DNA from: Anadara kagoshimensis
Lineage: Eukaryota; Mollusca; Bivalvia; Arcoida; Arcidae
Direction of reading: 5' to 3'
Length of the DNA: 64,000 bases
Assembly: GCA_021292105.1 (NCBI GenBank)
Contig: CM037860.1
Location: forward strand, 17,316,698 to 17,380,697
Part shown: piece after piece, positions 21,720 to 33,299 of the stretch
Layout: each line of letters opens with the position of its first letter
How positions within the stretch are numbered: the first letter of the stretch is position 1
Position numbers and translations under genes: made by a program
Notes under the pieces: model-generated
The model's database searches: none
Seen by the model: only the letters and a program-made list of their open reading frames with translations
Told to the model about the DNA's origin: nothing

Positions 21720-22208
21720 ATACTATTATTGCAGTTTAGGGGGCGATATCCATGGTAATCAACATGCAGTAATTACAAGAGTCAATGTCTAATATGAAAA
21801 CATCTGGAAAAATAGCATAAAAAACTAAGTTTTCAAAATAAAAACAAAAAGTATGACATATTATCAGAAAGGTGTGCTGAATGAATACCAATACATAAAA
21901 TCCTCGTTTTAATTAAAATATAAATGGTTTAATTGTGTGCAGTAGTAGTGTGTCATATAGTTTTTGCCACCATATCATATATCAGTAATAGGGCTCATTA
22001 ATTTTGCACTCTCCAATAACTACTTGATCACCGAGACTTAAAAAAATATATACATACATACACAGATAGATTGATAATATTTAAGACATATGTGCCAATT
22101 TTTAGTTCAGTCGTTAATCTCTGAGGTTTCAGTTCGACATCAGATGGAAGATGTAGTGTACTGTACATCCAAAATTATAAAATTATTATAATTTGCATTA
22201 AATTATAT

Positions 22209-22239
<31 letters not shown>

Positions 22240-24110
22240 TATATATATATACTGATACATGTAATAGAGATATGATAAGTGAAAGTAAAACAGCTATAAA
22301 GGGTGATACAAAAGATACTATATACCATATATATATACTATATATATCCTGTCTATATCAATCAGCTGTTTTGTGAAGCAGTTGGACTGGAATCACTTAG
22401 TTAATCAATTTTTTCCAACTGAACTTTGACAATAAATGGTGAAATTAAGTGAAAAAGAAGCTTGATTTATTTTTTAAATACATGCCACTCTTTTTATAGT
22501 GGAGGTAAAATATGACTAGTAACAGACTCGGATATTTAGGGCCTATAATTACCGATTTTATAATGCTCTGGTGAACTACCTATTAATTTCAATACACTAT
22601 TTAAGTGGTTTTCTTGTTATGTACACTTTTTTCACAGTTCCACAACTTTAACTTGACCTTTTGACCTTTCATAGATGAATATTGATTAAGGCGATTCTAT
22701 TACATAATTAAGTGGAGATGAAATGAATTTGTTGGATATTTGTTCAACTACTGGTTTTAATTTAATCTAGGTTTGCCCCTGTATCAAGCAATCAGCATGA
22801 TCTGCTCAGAATTCAAGACAAAGGTCAAACCATCATCTCATGTCAAATTTTTTCCAGCTATATTGGTTAAATATCAATATTTTTGCTAAAGTAACAGACA
22901 CCAGAAGTTTATGTTTTAATGTCTATGTACTTGATATTTTCATGCCACTCCACCCATCCCAGAGGGTATAAAAACTAAATAATGGCAGATTAATTCTCAT
23001 TTGGTTTCTATTTTCTATTTCTGTTTTACATTTATAAATTATTTTTAGTTTTTCTGTAAAGATTAAAGATGTAAATATATAGGTCAAGTTTGAATCAGTT
23101 CAAGTTGTAACATTTATAACTTTTAGAAGTTAGAAGTAGTAATATAAGAAATGATTACTGCAGTAATCTAAAACTTTTTTAAGCAATCATGATGCTAGTA
23201 TGATTAAATAATAAAGAAACCCACATCTTTTTAAGGACCACTGCATTTCTTGTCCTAAAATTTGTTTACTTTTCATCAAGAACTGGTGTCATCTTGATGT
23301 AACTGTAGCAATGAATATAGCTTTATGGTAAAGTATGTACTGTGTACAGGTTAAGAGACTGTCTCACCTTTGGGGTACAAATGATGTAAAATGGTCAACC
23401 TGAGTTTGATTCTCTGCGTGACAGGAACAAATTGTTTCATTGTAATTAGTATGTGTATTTACATAACCTAAGTAAAATTATCTTCACTTTGATTTTTTTT
23501 ATTAAAAAAAAAAAAAAAAAAAGGATTTTAAAAGTTTTTTATTTTTTGGTAAATATGGTTGTTTGATTTTTACCTGTGTATACTGACCACCTGTCCACAC
23601 CTGTCCACAGGGAAGCTTACTTTGTTGTCTCAAATTAGAACTATATTACACCTGTAGTGTACGTTTTTTATCTTGATTTTTGACATTGCATTTTTTCACA
23701 GATATTTTCGTTTTGACTATGTTTATTGGTATTTAGCACATGTGACCTTATTTTATGAGTTACTAAGATTAGTTTTAAGAAGTAGTGTGTTTCCATGCAA
23801 AGTAACAGATATATACTGTGTGAAGTACTCTCTCTGGGAGCTCTGACTAATCCGTAACATCCTTGACATTCTGTATACATTAAGTCAGCAAAAAATCCAA
23901 AGTATCTGTAATAATAATATATCCAGGAAGTTTGCTTTAAAGTTTATTTTTAAAATGGTTTTAACATTCATGATCAGAGAGGAAACCTATATAGAACATA
24001 TGTATAACTGAATACACAGGAAATCTGTTTTATTAAGAGTTTTTATGAATTATATTTGTGCATGTTAATGCATAGAAAATAGGATTTAAATATTGTAGAG
24101 ATGACATGAG
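21720..24110. other. No recognised gene
   Basis: AT-rich, with an (AT)n microsatellite at 22205-22251, poly-A at 23505-23523 and a compact 'ACCTGTCCAC' doublet near 23590-23610. No exon is supported. Confidence 0.4.
22205..22251. repeat. (AT)n microsatellite
   Basis: Alternating AT with one phase break. Related short TA runs occur again near 22323-22350. Confidence 0.95.
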
Positions 24111-24139
24111 CTTAATTTTGCTATACGGTTTACCAGCAT

Positions 24140-24330
24140 ATCAGTGATACCCCTGTAAAAAGTCAGGCAGGAAAAACCTTAAATAAAATCACTTTATCAC
24201 TGAGTGCCCCAGTTGAGGATCAAACCAAGCCCTCCCAGATGAAAAGTGAACATTTTACCACAAGGCTTTCAAACACTATTATAACTACTATATATAATAA
24301 TGCAACACCACAACTAGCTCAGCTCTGTGT
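24140..24330 (-). mobile_element. SINE-D-like fragment, copy 1
   Basis: The order 'GTCAGGCAGGAAAAACC', 'AATCACTTTATCACTGAGTG', 'AGTTGAGGATCAAACCAAG', 'TTTTACCACAAGGCTTT', 'CACCACAACTAGCTCAG' is shared with 26575-26765. On the - strand 'TTTGATCCTCAACT' sits where a B box would be. It may be a degraded tRNA-derived SINE of the type seen better at 37 kb. Confidence 0.45.
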
Positions 24331-24600
24331 TTTAGCTCAAAATGTTTTCTCAAGAATTTGTGATGTAAATATTTTTAATTCATTGTTCCATACAAACATG
24401 AAGAGGTATTATTATCATATGGTACACTGATGGGGTCCCATTGTAGGGGAAACCAGAGTACCACTAAAATTCAAACCCTTTAATTCTCAACATCTCAAAA
24501 CCCACTTACACCCAGCCAGGGATCAAACTCATGACCTCTCCATTTACCGCGTGAATTATTTTTGAGATCCTATGCAATGGGATAAGGTCAGTGTTGAAGA

Positions 24601-24696
24601 GACTCTCTTTCTCCTCTCTCTCTCTCTCTCTCTTTTGCTCTCTCTCTCTCTCTCTCTCTGTGCGTGTGTGAGGGAGAGAGAGAGAGAAAGAGAGCA
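24601..24696. repeat. Compound (CT)n / (GA)n microsatellite
   Basis: CT-rich runs followed by GTGTGTG and GAGAGA runs; the two halves are partly complementary and can fold. The - strand frame 24506-24697 is an effect of it. Confidence 0.95.
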
Positions 24697-24699
24697 TGT

Positions 24700-25860
24700 C
24701 TATGTATAATGTGTAGTATTAATCACTTCAAAAGGAGTTTAATCTTGTAGAAATTCGTGCATTTTGTTATCTTCAGACATCATTTAAGTATTTTATTTGA
24801 AATTCTAAAGTCTGAAAAAAGTTAAAAGTGATTAAAATATTTGTATATCATGAATTAATCTCATTTTGAGTTTAGCTTCAATAAGACATAATTACCAATA
24901 AGTTTAATGTTAGGTGGAGTAACGTTTATATTTTATATGTATGTATATGAATCTGAAAACAGAAATAAGAAAGGTGTATGCACCATATAATTTTATCATG
25001 TGGAGCGTTAAATATCCAAGATAAAATCGAAGAATGAGATAGAATTGTAAAGACTGATTGATAAAAGGGCGAATTTTAGAAACTTACACCACAGTATATG
25101 AGTATTTTAATTTAGGATTTGTGAGTATTAAATCTGAACTGTTTATATGGTGCAGGGCTCGGGAACATGGACTTGTTTGTTGTATGTTAGTGACCCTAGA
25201 AAACCTTATATGTTATATATATTAGGTGCAAGATTCACACAGATAGATCAGTTAGTAAAACTTGTAACTAATCCTAGGTAAACACCTGACATATAACACC
25301 TGTAGAGGTACATGGATAAGGTTTTAACCATTAAAATAATATTCTAAACATTCAAATCATATACAATGGTAATTTTGTTTTCGAGTACTTCTGTGTACAA
25401 GATCGCAGTTCGCTTTTTGATTTATTGACCTTCAGTTCTTGTGTTAAATTTTAACCACAAGTTTTTCTTTTCTTTTTTTTTTAATTATTAGTGTGTTCTT
25501 ATATTTCATTTTTAAAAGATGTCTTATTTTCTTCCTCCCATTTTGTTAGAGGTTAAGTCTTATATTATTCCTCCCTTTTTTGTTAGTGGTTAAGATTACG
25601 ATTTTGACTGAACCCTGTAAATGGCACCACAGATACTACTATAATCAAATACACTGTCTGGTGTTCTAAAGCTGAAAAGCTGCATTTAGTAGATAATTAT
25701 CACTTTTCCTCTAGTACAGTCTTAGTACTTGACTGAACCACTTAGCACTAAATGATTTAAATGTACTAGAATTTAAATTAAAGGGGCAGTATTTTAATAT
25801 ATATATATATATAAGTAGTAGAAATGTAGCATTAAGACTCCAGTACTTATGAAAGTTCCA
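24700..25860. other. No recognised gene
   Basis: AT-rich sequence. A short (AT)n at 25796-25814. No supported exon. Confidence 0.4.
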
Positions 25861-25867
25861 GTTCACT

Positions 25868-26030
25868 CAGCTGAAAAATAAATGAGTACCAGCAAAATGC
25901 TGGGGGTTAACCCTGCGATGGACCGGCGTCCCATTCAGGGGAGAGTCTTGTACTCTCAGTCGCTTAGCGCCACCGAAACCGGGATAAGCTCCGGCCTGAT
26001 GGGCCTAATGGCTCGAGACAGACTTTAACT
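25868..26030 (+). mobile_element. Dispersed element with GC-rich 3' segment (type C), copy 1
   Basis: 'ATGAGTACCAGC', 'GCTGGGGGTTAACCCTGCGA', 'TGGACCGGCGTCCCATTCAG', 'GGGAGAGTCTTGTACTCTCA', 'GTCGCTTAGCGCCACCGAAA', 'CCGGGATAAGCTCCGGCC', 'TGGGCC..GGCTCGAGACAG'. This is a well-preserved repeat 3' part, more GC- and CpG-rich than its surroundings. I recognise it as a common mollusc interspersed repeat type. A degraded copy with the same order ('GAACTGGCATTTC', 'CTCTTAGTCGC', 'GGGCTCGGGACAG') is at 35.9-36.15 kb. Confidence 0.7.
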
Positions 26031-26039
26031 TTTTTTTTT

Positions 26040-26345
26040 AACTTATGAAAGGGACAAAGTGTTGATTTTAAGAACATTAATTTCTGTGTAACTCTTGTTT
26101 TCTCTATGCTTTTATAGGATGTTGAATAAAAACAACTCTTATTTCATACATAGAAATTTCACATAGCAGAAGGAGACCTAGTCCCTGACCATAGACCACC
26201 TCATCTCATCTTGCAGTAGCTCTCTGATGATGTAAGGGGAGATAATTCCGTGACCAGACACACCCTCTTCCCATCTTGCAGAAGCTCTCTGATGGTATAA
26301 GGGGAGATAATTCCCTGACCAGAATACCTTATCCCATCATGCAAC
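26040..26345 (+). repeat. Segmental duplication, copy 1, with tandem units
   Basis: 'ACTTATGAAAGGGACAAAGT', 'GTTGATTTTAAGAAC', 'TACATAGAAATT', then two to three tandem units 'CTCTGATGATGTAAGGGGAG', 'ATAATTCCNTGACCAGA'. The same order of sequence is found at 26815-27238 in direct orientation. Confidence 0.75.
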
Positions 26346-26574
26346 AATAGTTGTTACAACATATCTGAATAGCTTGTTACTTATATACGGATAATATAGA
26401 CTGACCTAAAGAATTTAAGTTTGCTGAAAGGACAGAATTTTCAGTGGGCAGTTGGATAATGAGTTAAGGTTTTAAGATAGCTTATCAAACAAAATTTGTT
26501 TGGGAAGAGTTCTAACTATTAAGCCCCTTATTACTTACAATTTGTACTATGCATTTAGTTGCCAACAATTGTAC

Positions 26575-26765
26575 AGGAGTGTAATAGGAAAGAGAAAATA
26601 CCTAAAAATCCACTTTCTTATCGAATGACCTGGCTGAGGATTGAACCAAGTGAAAATTAAGTGTTTTATCTCAAGGCTTTAAGTTCCAACCAGAAACTCT
26701 TGCAGTAAATCACTCTCTTATATCTATATACAACACTATAACACCACAACTAGCTCAATCAACCA
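26575..26765 (-). mobile_element. SINE-D-like fragment, copy 2
   Basis: 'GTAATAGGAAAGAGAAAATA', 'GACCTGGCTGAGGATTGAAC', 'CTCAAGGCTTT', 'CACCACAACTAGCTCAATC'. 'GGTTCAATCC' on the - strand is a B-box match. 'AGGAAAGAGAAAAT' corresponds to the tail of the SINE-D copies at 37 kb. Confidence 0.5.
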
Positions 26766-26814
26766 TGCTACAGAAGTAAGAATGCAGGGTTATGATAATG
26801 AATAAAAACTCTGG

Positions 26815-27238
26815 TACTTTTGAAAGGGGCAAAGCATTGATTTTAAGAAAATTTAGTTTTCTCTACACTTTCAAGAGATATTAGATAAAAAGTACTCTTG
26901 TTCCGTACATAGAAATTACTGTGGAACATTTTATTTTGCAGAAGGGGAGATAATCCCTGACCAGAACACCACCTCATCATCTCTCTGATGATGTAAGGGG
27001 AGATAATCCCTGACCAGAACACACCTCATCATCTCTCTGAAGATGTAAGGGGAGATAATCCATGACCAGAACACCTCAATCCTTGATAAGTCTCTGTATG
27101 TCAGGGAGATAACCCCTGACCAGAAACACCACCTCATCATATCTCTGATGATGTAGGGGGAGATAATCCCTGACCAGAACACCACCTCAGATGTAAGGGG
27201 AGATAATCCATGACCAGCACACCTTATCCCATTCTGCA
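26815..27238 (+). repeat. Segmental duplication, copy 2, with about six tandem units
   Basis: Starts 'GGTACTTTTGAAAGGGGCAA', continues 'GATTTTAAGAAAATTTAG', 'CGTACATAGAAATTACTG' and then an array of about 50-bp units 'GATGATGTAAGGGGAGATAA', 'TCCCTGACCAGAACACCACC', 'TCATCATCTCT'. Compared with copy 1 at 26040 the array has more units, so it grew or shrank after duplication. The - strand frame 26931-27239 is repeat-derived. Confidence 0.8.
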
Positions 27239-27601
27239 ACAGGAATTGTTTCAGTATACTTTTATCTACAACACATGGTAATTAACAGATTAATCAGGTG
27301 ATGATTTACCTAGTTTGTTACAATCTGGATGTAATGATTCAGACTGATTGACATGAAATCTGTTATATAAGAAATCCCATATGTTAAATAAGAAACTCCC
27401 ATATCTGATTTAAGCTGAATCAGCAAAAATAAAAAATCAATTATAGTTTGTTTAAAATTAAAAATTAGCTGAATAAGCATAATATTATAGTTGGTCTTAG
27501 TAAATATAACTCACACATCTGATTGTTTTACTTGTGTTTTATGCCCATTTACCAGAAATGAATTTCTTTAATTAATACATTTCTTTAACTTGCTTACAGA
27601 T

Positions 27602-27765
27602 TACAGTGCCTCACACTGTCTATTTTCAAATCCCACTCTGACAGATCCTTGTGCGAGAAAGTTTGTTAGTTGGCTTGTAAATTCACTCGTTTTCTCTGAA
27701 TACTTTGTTTTCCTCCACAATTCCAGAATTGACCCCCTCAATATAAGTGAAAGAACCTTAAGTCT
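27602..27765 (+). mobile_element. SINE-A copy 6, 5' truncated
   Basis: 'GTGCCTCACACTGTCTATTT', 'TCAAATCCCACTCTGACAG', 'ATCCTTGTGCGAGAAAG', 'TTGTTAGTTGGCTTG', 'TCCTCCACAATTCCAGAATT', 'GACCCCCTCAATATAAGTGA', 'AAGAACCTTAAGTC'. It lacks the A-box head. Overlapping frames on both strands (27590-27909) are this SINE. Confidence 0.7.
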
Positions 27766-28181
27766 ATTATCCCATCCCACTCCTTTAACATGCTTCAGTC
27801 CATCGGCCCTAGTTTTGATGCTACTATATAGTCTTTGCTTTTGGACAAATAATTTTAATTTCTTGTAACTGTCAGAATTTCTGGGCTCTTTTTTTTTCTT
27901 TTGTACCATGGTAATTCATTGTTTAATCAATAAGAAGAGAATACTGTGCAGTCTGTGTTCTCTGGAAATTGGTATTGTGCTTTTCCTTTTTGACGGATTG
28001 CCGATTCATTGGCAACTGGAAAAAACATTAAAATTTCAAGTAATTTTGTTATTTGAAATTGAAATGAGAGACAATTTCATCTGAAAATTTTGTATACATA
28101 GGAAACATTCTGTTGAATGTTGAAGCAAGAAACTATAGATGACTGCAATATATTACAAAGTAGCATTAATTTTGTTGCCCT

Positions 28182-28440
28182 GAGTCTTGGTGGCCAAGTG
28201 GTCTAAAGAACTTATGGATCACATAGGTTTGAAAAATAATTGGGCAGATATCCTGGTTTAAAAAACTTTGTCAATTTGCCAAAAGATTGGTGGTTTTTCT
28301 TCAGGAACTGTAATTTCCTCCACCATATCAAAACTGACTGTCTCAATATAAATGAAAGATTCTTGACTTGTGCATAAAACACCATTACTCAACTCCACCA
28401 TCCCAGAACTAACCATCTTGATTGGGGCATAACACGCCAC
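28182..28440 (+). mobile_element. SINE-A copy 7 with a partially duplicated tail
   Basis: Head 'GTCTTGGTGGCCAAGTGGTC' (A box TGGCCAAGTGG). Body with 'TTGTCAATTTGCCAAAAGAT', 'TAATTTCCTCCACCATATC', 'GACTGTCTCAATATAAATGA'. Tail 'CTTGACTTGTGCATAAAAC' ending 'ACCATTACTCAAC'. A second 3' segment follows at once (28394-28440): 'TCCACCATCCCAGAACTAAC', 'CATCTTGATTGGGGCATAAC'. The tail region is thus present twice, possibly an early stage of tail amplification. Confidence 0.75.
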
Positions 28441-28459
28441 TCTTAAATTGCTCCTCACT

Positions 28460-29140
28460 TAAAACCAGAGCTGAATATTGCTGACATTGCAGGAAACATG
28501 CTATTGAAAAATGAAACAAGTGAAAATCACTTACTTAGGACAGATAACTAACTGTTATTTAATTCTATTGTAATCTAACACGGGTTTCATGATGACAACA
28601 TTTAAAACTATGTCACAGGTAAGGTAAATTTTTTCAGATTTCGATTTTTTGACAGAAGGAATGTGAACAAGTCTCGACATAATTAATAAGGACATTATAT
28701 CAAGCTATAACCAATGCAGGTGTTTTGTGGGGTCTCTGTTTGTTCCATCCACTTGTCTGATCCTGTACAAGGCTTTATTTTTTATCGGGAGTTCACCACA
28801 GATCAGCCGTATTTGTCTACATTTTGCCTATAGCTACAAGAGAATTAATTCACCTTATATAATTCTGCTGACTTAGCTAAATGATATCCTATCAGATTTT
28901 AAGGTAGAGCGATAAATCTTTACAGAAAACTTGTTCACTCATTAAATGTTTTCTGAGGTACCCCTTAGGAAGGGATAGATTATCAGATTGTCATTACACA
29001 CAATTCATAAAGAAGACAATTAAAGATGGAATCCCAAACAGCAGGTGTCATGATAATCAATTTAAACACCTCATCCAGAGTCTTTATTTATTAAAATATA
29101 GTGTTTGAAGTACCAGTATACCTTTGGATTTAAAAAAGGG
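28460..29140. other. No recognised gene
   Basis: Unique-looking AT-rich sequence; no exon or repeat family supported. Confidence 0.4.
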
Positions 29141-29141
29141 G

Positions 29142-29300
29142 AGGTTCGTCTGATGTCTGGGTAGTTAATTAGAAAGTCGGTGATTCAGAGGTTATGGGTT
29201 TGAATCCTACTGAAATGTATGAATTTGTGTCATACATACATAGTTAATGTCAGGAAAAGGGCAAATTAAAATAATCCTTGCCTAACTAAAAAGATTTATT
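29142..29300 (+). mobile_element. tRNA-like SINE head fragment
   Basis: 'TCTGGGTAGTTAATTAGAAA' followed by 'GGTTATGGGTTTGAATCCTA' has the order and spacing of Pol III A and B boxes (GGGTTTGAATCC is a close B-box match). The downstream body is too diverged to assign to a family. Confidence 0.4.
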
Positions 29301-30240
29301 GGCATGGACTCGACTTTGAATGGTCATTGGCTGTATAATATGAAACATAAATACTACATGTAGCAAAATATGTGTCTTTCCTTGATGCTAGGAACTAAAC
29401 TCAGGATGCCCATTAAATACTTACAAAAAATCTATCCAACTTCTCATGAGCTTCACTTAAGATTATCCTAAATTGGCCAGTAATAAAAAATTCATTGAAC
29501 AATAATTTTATGGGGCAGAAACCTATGATTTGGCTCTATGTTTAAAGGACCTATCTAGAGTGGTATTTAATGTAAAATTAAGCCTGAGATTTGCTGATTC
29601 AGCCATACTTATTTTTATTATTTGTATCATTTCCTGTTTTTTCATGTTTCAGTAGATAACAAAATCAAGATATAGATCAGGTCAAAAGGAGAAAAAATTA
29701 AATAAATGAACAAAATCACAAATTAAATACTAGTTAAATGAACATATTAAATTTCTTCATAAAACATTTTAAGATGTCCTCTAAAAGATTGTACCTATAT
29801 GATTGGTCTATATTTTCCCTGATAGTCATCATTTAAAAGATGTATTTTAAGATAACATGGTCAACAATCTGTAATTTAAACTGTCATTAGTGTATCACAA
29901 AATTATTGGAATCATTTTATGTTGCTGAGCAGGTGCCCACAAATAATGCACTGTATTTTCTCAATTAGCTGTGAAATTTTTGATAAAGATTGAAAATTTT
30001 TTTGCATCTGAAGTATTTTTTTGTTCTTGATAACATTGTTGTAATGATTTTAAATCAATTATAAATATTTTTAAATAAATCACGTTTAACGGCGAGTACC
30101 ACCTATGTAGATAAATCAGGTATATAGAGTTACGTTATGTACTGACCTAGGTGTTCTCTTAACTTTAAATTTGTTACTTTGATAATCTTTTTTTTTTTTT
30201 TTTTTAAAAAAACCAAACAAACAAAAACAATGCCAAATAG
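29300..30240. other. No recognised gene
   Basis: AT-rich. A poly-T run lies at 30187-30205; the - strand frame across it has no domain. Confidence 0.4.
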
Positions 30241-30444
30241 TTTATGTAAAATAAACCCTGCCATAGTGACCACCTTTATATAAAGATTACTTGTCAATAA
30301 GGTCTCTTGTTTCAAGTTTCATTTGTCAAAGTTGGACCAGAAAAATACATTAATTAGCCAACTACTGCCCCACCCAAACCACTGGTTTATATAGAAATGT
30401 TATTTATCAATTAAGAATCTGTTAAAACACCAACCATTTACTTA

Positions 30445-30525
30445 AAACCTGTATATAAAGACCAAATGTTGAACTTGTATAAAAAGACCAAATTCCAACC
30501 TGTATATAAAGACCAAATATTGAAG
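30445..30525 (+). repeat. Short tandem repeat of a MITE-1-like terminal motif
   Basis: 'AACCTGTATATAAAGACCAA' occurs at about 30447 and 30499, with a variant 'AACTTGTATAAAAAGACCAA' between them. The motif is the same as the 'CAACCTGCNTATAAAGGCCA' end of MITE-1. Sequence just upstream (30255-30300: 'CCTGCCATAGTGACCACC', 'TTTATATAAAG') also looks like this element, so the region may be a degraded, partly amplified copy. Confidence 0.5.
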
Positions 30526-30835
30526 AATGAGCTGTTAATTAGGTTTTCTATCTCACATACTACGTCTTTCTTTTATTTGCTAGAAGTCAATTATACCGAA
30601 GTAATCTGAAAAGCTTCTTATTTTTATTTTATTGCTTAGAACAAATTCTGCTGGATTTGCTTGGTTAGACACTTATATGATTGAACAACTAGATGAGTCA
30701 TGTATGACAGTGGGTCTGAACTGGCAATGTTTTAAACTGTTTATAAATATGAACATACATTCTTTGAGAACTGCAATCTACTGTTCTGGAAGTAGTATTG
30801 GCAAATCCAGCATCAAATGGACATAAGCAATGAAA

Positions 30836-31745
30836 CTAGCTAGACATGAGTAGTAGAACTAACTGGACACAAGCAGTAGATAGATCTAGCTGGACATGAG
30901 CAGTAGAACTAATTGGACTAGAGCAGTAGATAGATCTAGCTGGACATGAGCAGTAAAACTAACTGGACACAAGCAGTAGATAGATCTAGCTGGACATGAG
31001 CAGTAGAACTAATTGGACTAGAGCAGTAGATAGATCTAGCTGGACATGAGCAGTAAAACTAATTGGACACAAGCAGTAGATAGATCTAGCTGGACATGAG
31101 CAGTAGAACTAATTGGACACAAGCAGTAGATAGATCTAGCTGGACATGAGCAGTAGAACTAATTGGACTAGAGCAGTAGATAGATCTAGCTGGACATGAG
31201 TAGTAGAACTAACTGGACACAAGCAGTAGATAGATCTAGCTGGACATGAGTAGTAGAACTAACTGGACACAAGCAGTAGATAGATCTAGCTGGACATGAG
31301 CAGTAGAACTAATTGGACTAGAGCAGTGGAGCAAACTGGGCATGAGCAGTAGAACTAACTGGATATGGGGATTGGAACTTACTGTACATGAGCAGTGGAA
31401 CTAACTGGATATGGGGATAAGTGGACATGATCAGTAGAACTTACTGGACATGAGCTGTGGAACTAACTAGACATCAGCAGTGGAACTTACTGGACATCAG
31501 CAGTGGGTCAAACTTGACATGAGCATTGGAACTAACTGGTCATAGGCAGTGGAAGTTACTGGACATGAGCAGTAGAACTAACTTGACATAAGCAGTGGAT
31601 CACACTTTATATCAGCAGTGGAACTGACTGGACATGAGCAGTGGAGACCAGTGGAACTAACTGGACATAAGCAGTGGAAGTAACTGGACATGGGCATTGG
31701 ATCTAGCTGGACATGAGCATTAGATCAAACTGCACATGAGTAGAA
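30836..31745 (+). repeat. 50-bp minisatellite passing into a degenerate 25-30-bp array
   Basis: From 30840 to about 31330 there are ten units of exactly 50 bp: 'CTAGCTGGACATGAGCAGTA', 'GAACTAATTGGACTAGAGCA', 'GTAGATAGAT'. Each 50-bp unit is itself two related halves (GCTGGACATGAGCAGTAGA and ATTGGACTAGAGCAGTAGA). Units with GGACTAGAGC and GGACACAAGC alternate, giving a partial higher order. From 31330 the array decays to single half-units ('AACTAACTGGACATGAGCAG'). Confidence 0.85.
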
Positions 31746-31759
31746 ACTGGAAAAGTAAT

Positions 31760-33280
31760 GAACGAGTCCAAGATCAGATTTTATAAAGATTGGGAACTTT
31801 AACATCCAGTGTAAAGTTGACCCTATAAGCTACCAAAAAAAAAATATCAAAATAATCTCAGGAGTCATAGTTAAAGAACCTAAATCAGTGAATTATGTGT
31901 TATCTGATTATCAAAAACAGATACACTTAGACTGTACAGAAAAGGATAAGTAATGAAACTCATAAACAATCACAAAATGTCATGTGTGAGGTGAAAGTAC
32001 CAGTATATGTTTTATCAGTGGTATGCATCATTAACACTTTAAAAAATGAAAATCTTGGACCAAGGTTATCCACATTGAAAGAATTGTGAACATTGCCTGA
32101 TTATTACCTTAAAAATGGTTAATTTTGAGTTTGATGAGTGAAATCGTTAAAATGGGCGGGTTAGGATATTGTTACAGTTTTGCGGTAGTATTTATTTACA
32201 CACCTCAGTCCGATGTAATCAGTCCCGTTATTACTAGTTTTAATTTTATCACTGCGATTAATCAGATCTCCGTTCTATTCTTCCCGATCAGACGACCTTT
32301 CACCAATATAAAACTAATAATTTGTGTGCAAAACGCCATGACAAAATATAATTTGAGTCACATTATTTATTTTACAAATGTCAATAACTCCGACATCAAC
32401 TAGATGATGAGAAATCGAGGGGAATTGTACCTGTCATATTGCTTTAATGGATATGTTTTATGAAAATCAAATCAAGTAAAATGGCCGATATTTTAAGCAA
32501 ATATAACTTTAAATGATTGTAAAGATTAACAGATCTATTTTCAGTTAAATGTGTAAATTTTTATTTGAGTTATTTTATGTATTAACAAAGTTTTAAGCGA
32601 TTTAAAGATACTGATTAAATAATGAATTACAATTTTGCGGAAAACAAATTTTAATTAAACTCTCCATAGACCTGATTTATGTATATCAAAATGTTAATAA
32701 AAGTTTCAATTTTAAGTAATTAAATTTTAAAATGAGTTTTGAATTTCAATATTTCATTCATAGATGACATTTTAATCAATTTATACACAGGTGTATGACA
32801 TTAATTACCTGTTGGTTAACGAGGAGGGCTTATTCCTTCTTTGGTATGTGTGTTGTGTCTGGAGGTACCTGGTAATATGGCCTCAATTAGTAAAATTAAA
32901 CAAGATTTATTAATTACAGTAATTAGACTATGTAATAATAAATGGTTTATTGGAAAAAAAAGGAACATTCTATGTCATCATAATTATCATAATTGCTATA
33001 GGTCTATAATTTACAAGGATGTTTATTTCAACATTATACACATACATATGCTGCTGGTGTTGTTGCTCTGGAAAGCTGGCTCTGGAATTGCACATTTGAT
33101 TTCAGCATTGTTTTATCAGTAGGCTTTCCAAATATGGAAATTTATGGACAACTTAACAAATGCTGATATGACAAATCCTAATCCTTCAATTGAATACACA
33201 ATGAAATACTGTCAACAGGATATCCTAGACTTTCTCCCCGAGATTAAAACACAAGTGTATCCGAGATTATCCTTATAAGA
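31760..33280. other. Unique sequence with a CpG-richer island
   Basis: No exon or repeat is supported. The segment 32125-32420 is notable for CpG content (see separate entry). The + frames 32125-32403 and 32841-33122 lack recognisable domains. Confidence 0.4.
32125..32425. promoter_or_regulatory. Candidate regulatory element, CpG cluster
   Basis: About a dozen CpG sites fall in 300 bp (for example GGGCGGG at 32154-32160, TTGCGG, TCCGATG, CCCGTTA, CTGCGA, CTCCGTT, CCCGATC, GACGACC, AACGCC, TCCGACA, ATCGAGG) in a region where neighbouring kilobases hold only a few. It has no tandem or SINE structure and unique composition. This would fit a conserved, unmethylated enhancer or promoter, but no transcript is visible and the call rests on composition only. 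Confidence 0.35.
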
Positions 33281-33299
33281 TAACAACAAACCCTCGTGT

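Noticed and set aside
28560-28616. Possible kinase N-lobe exon ending CAC AG before GTAAGG
   Set aside because: The required frame has a stop codon a few codons upstream and the sequence has no kinase-like residues.
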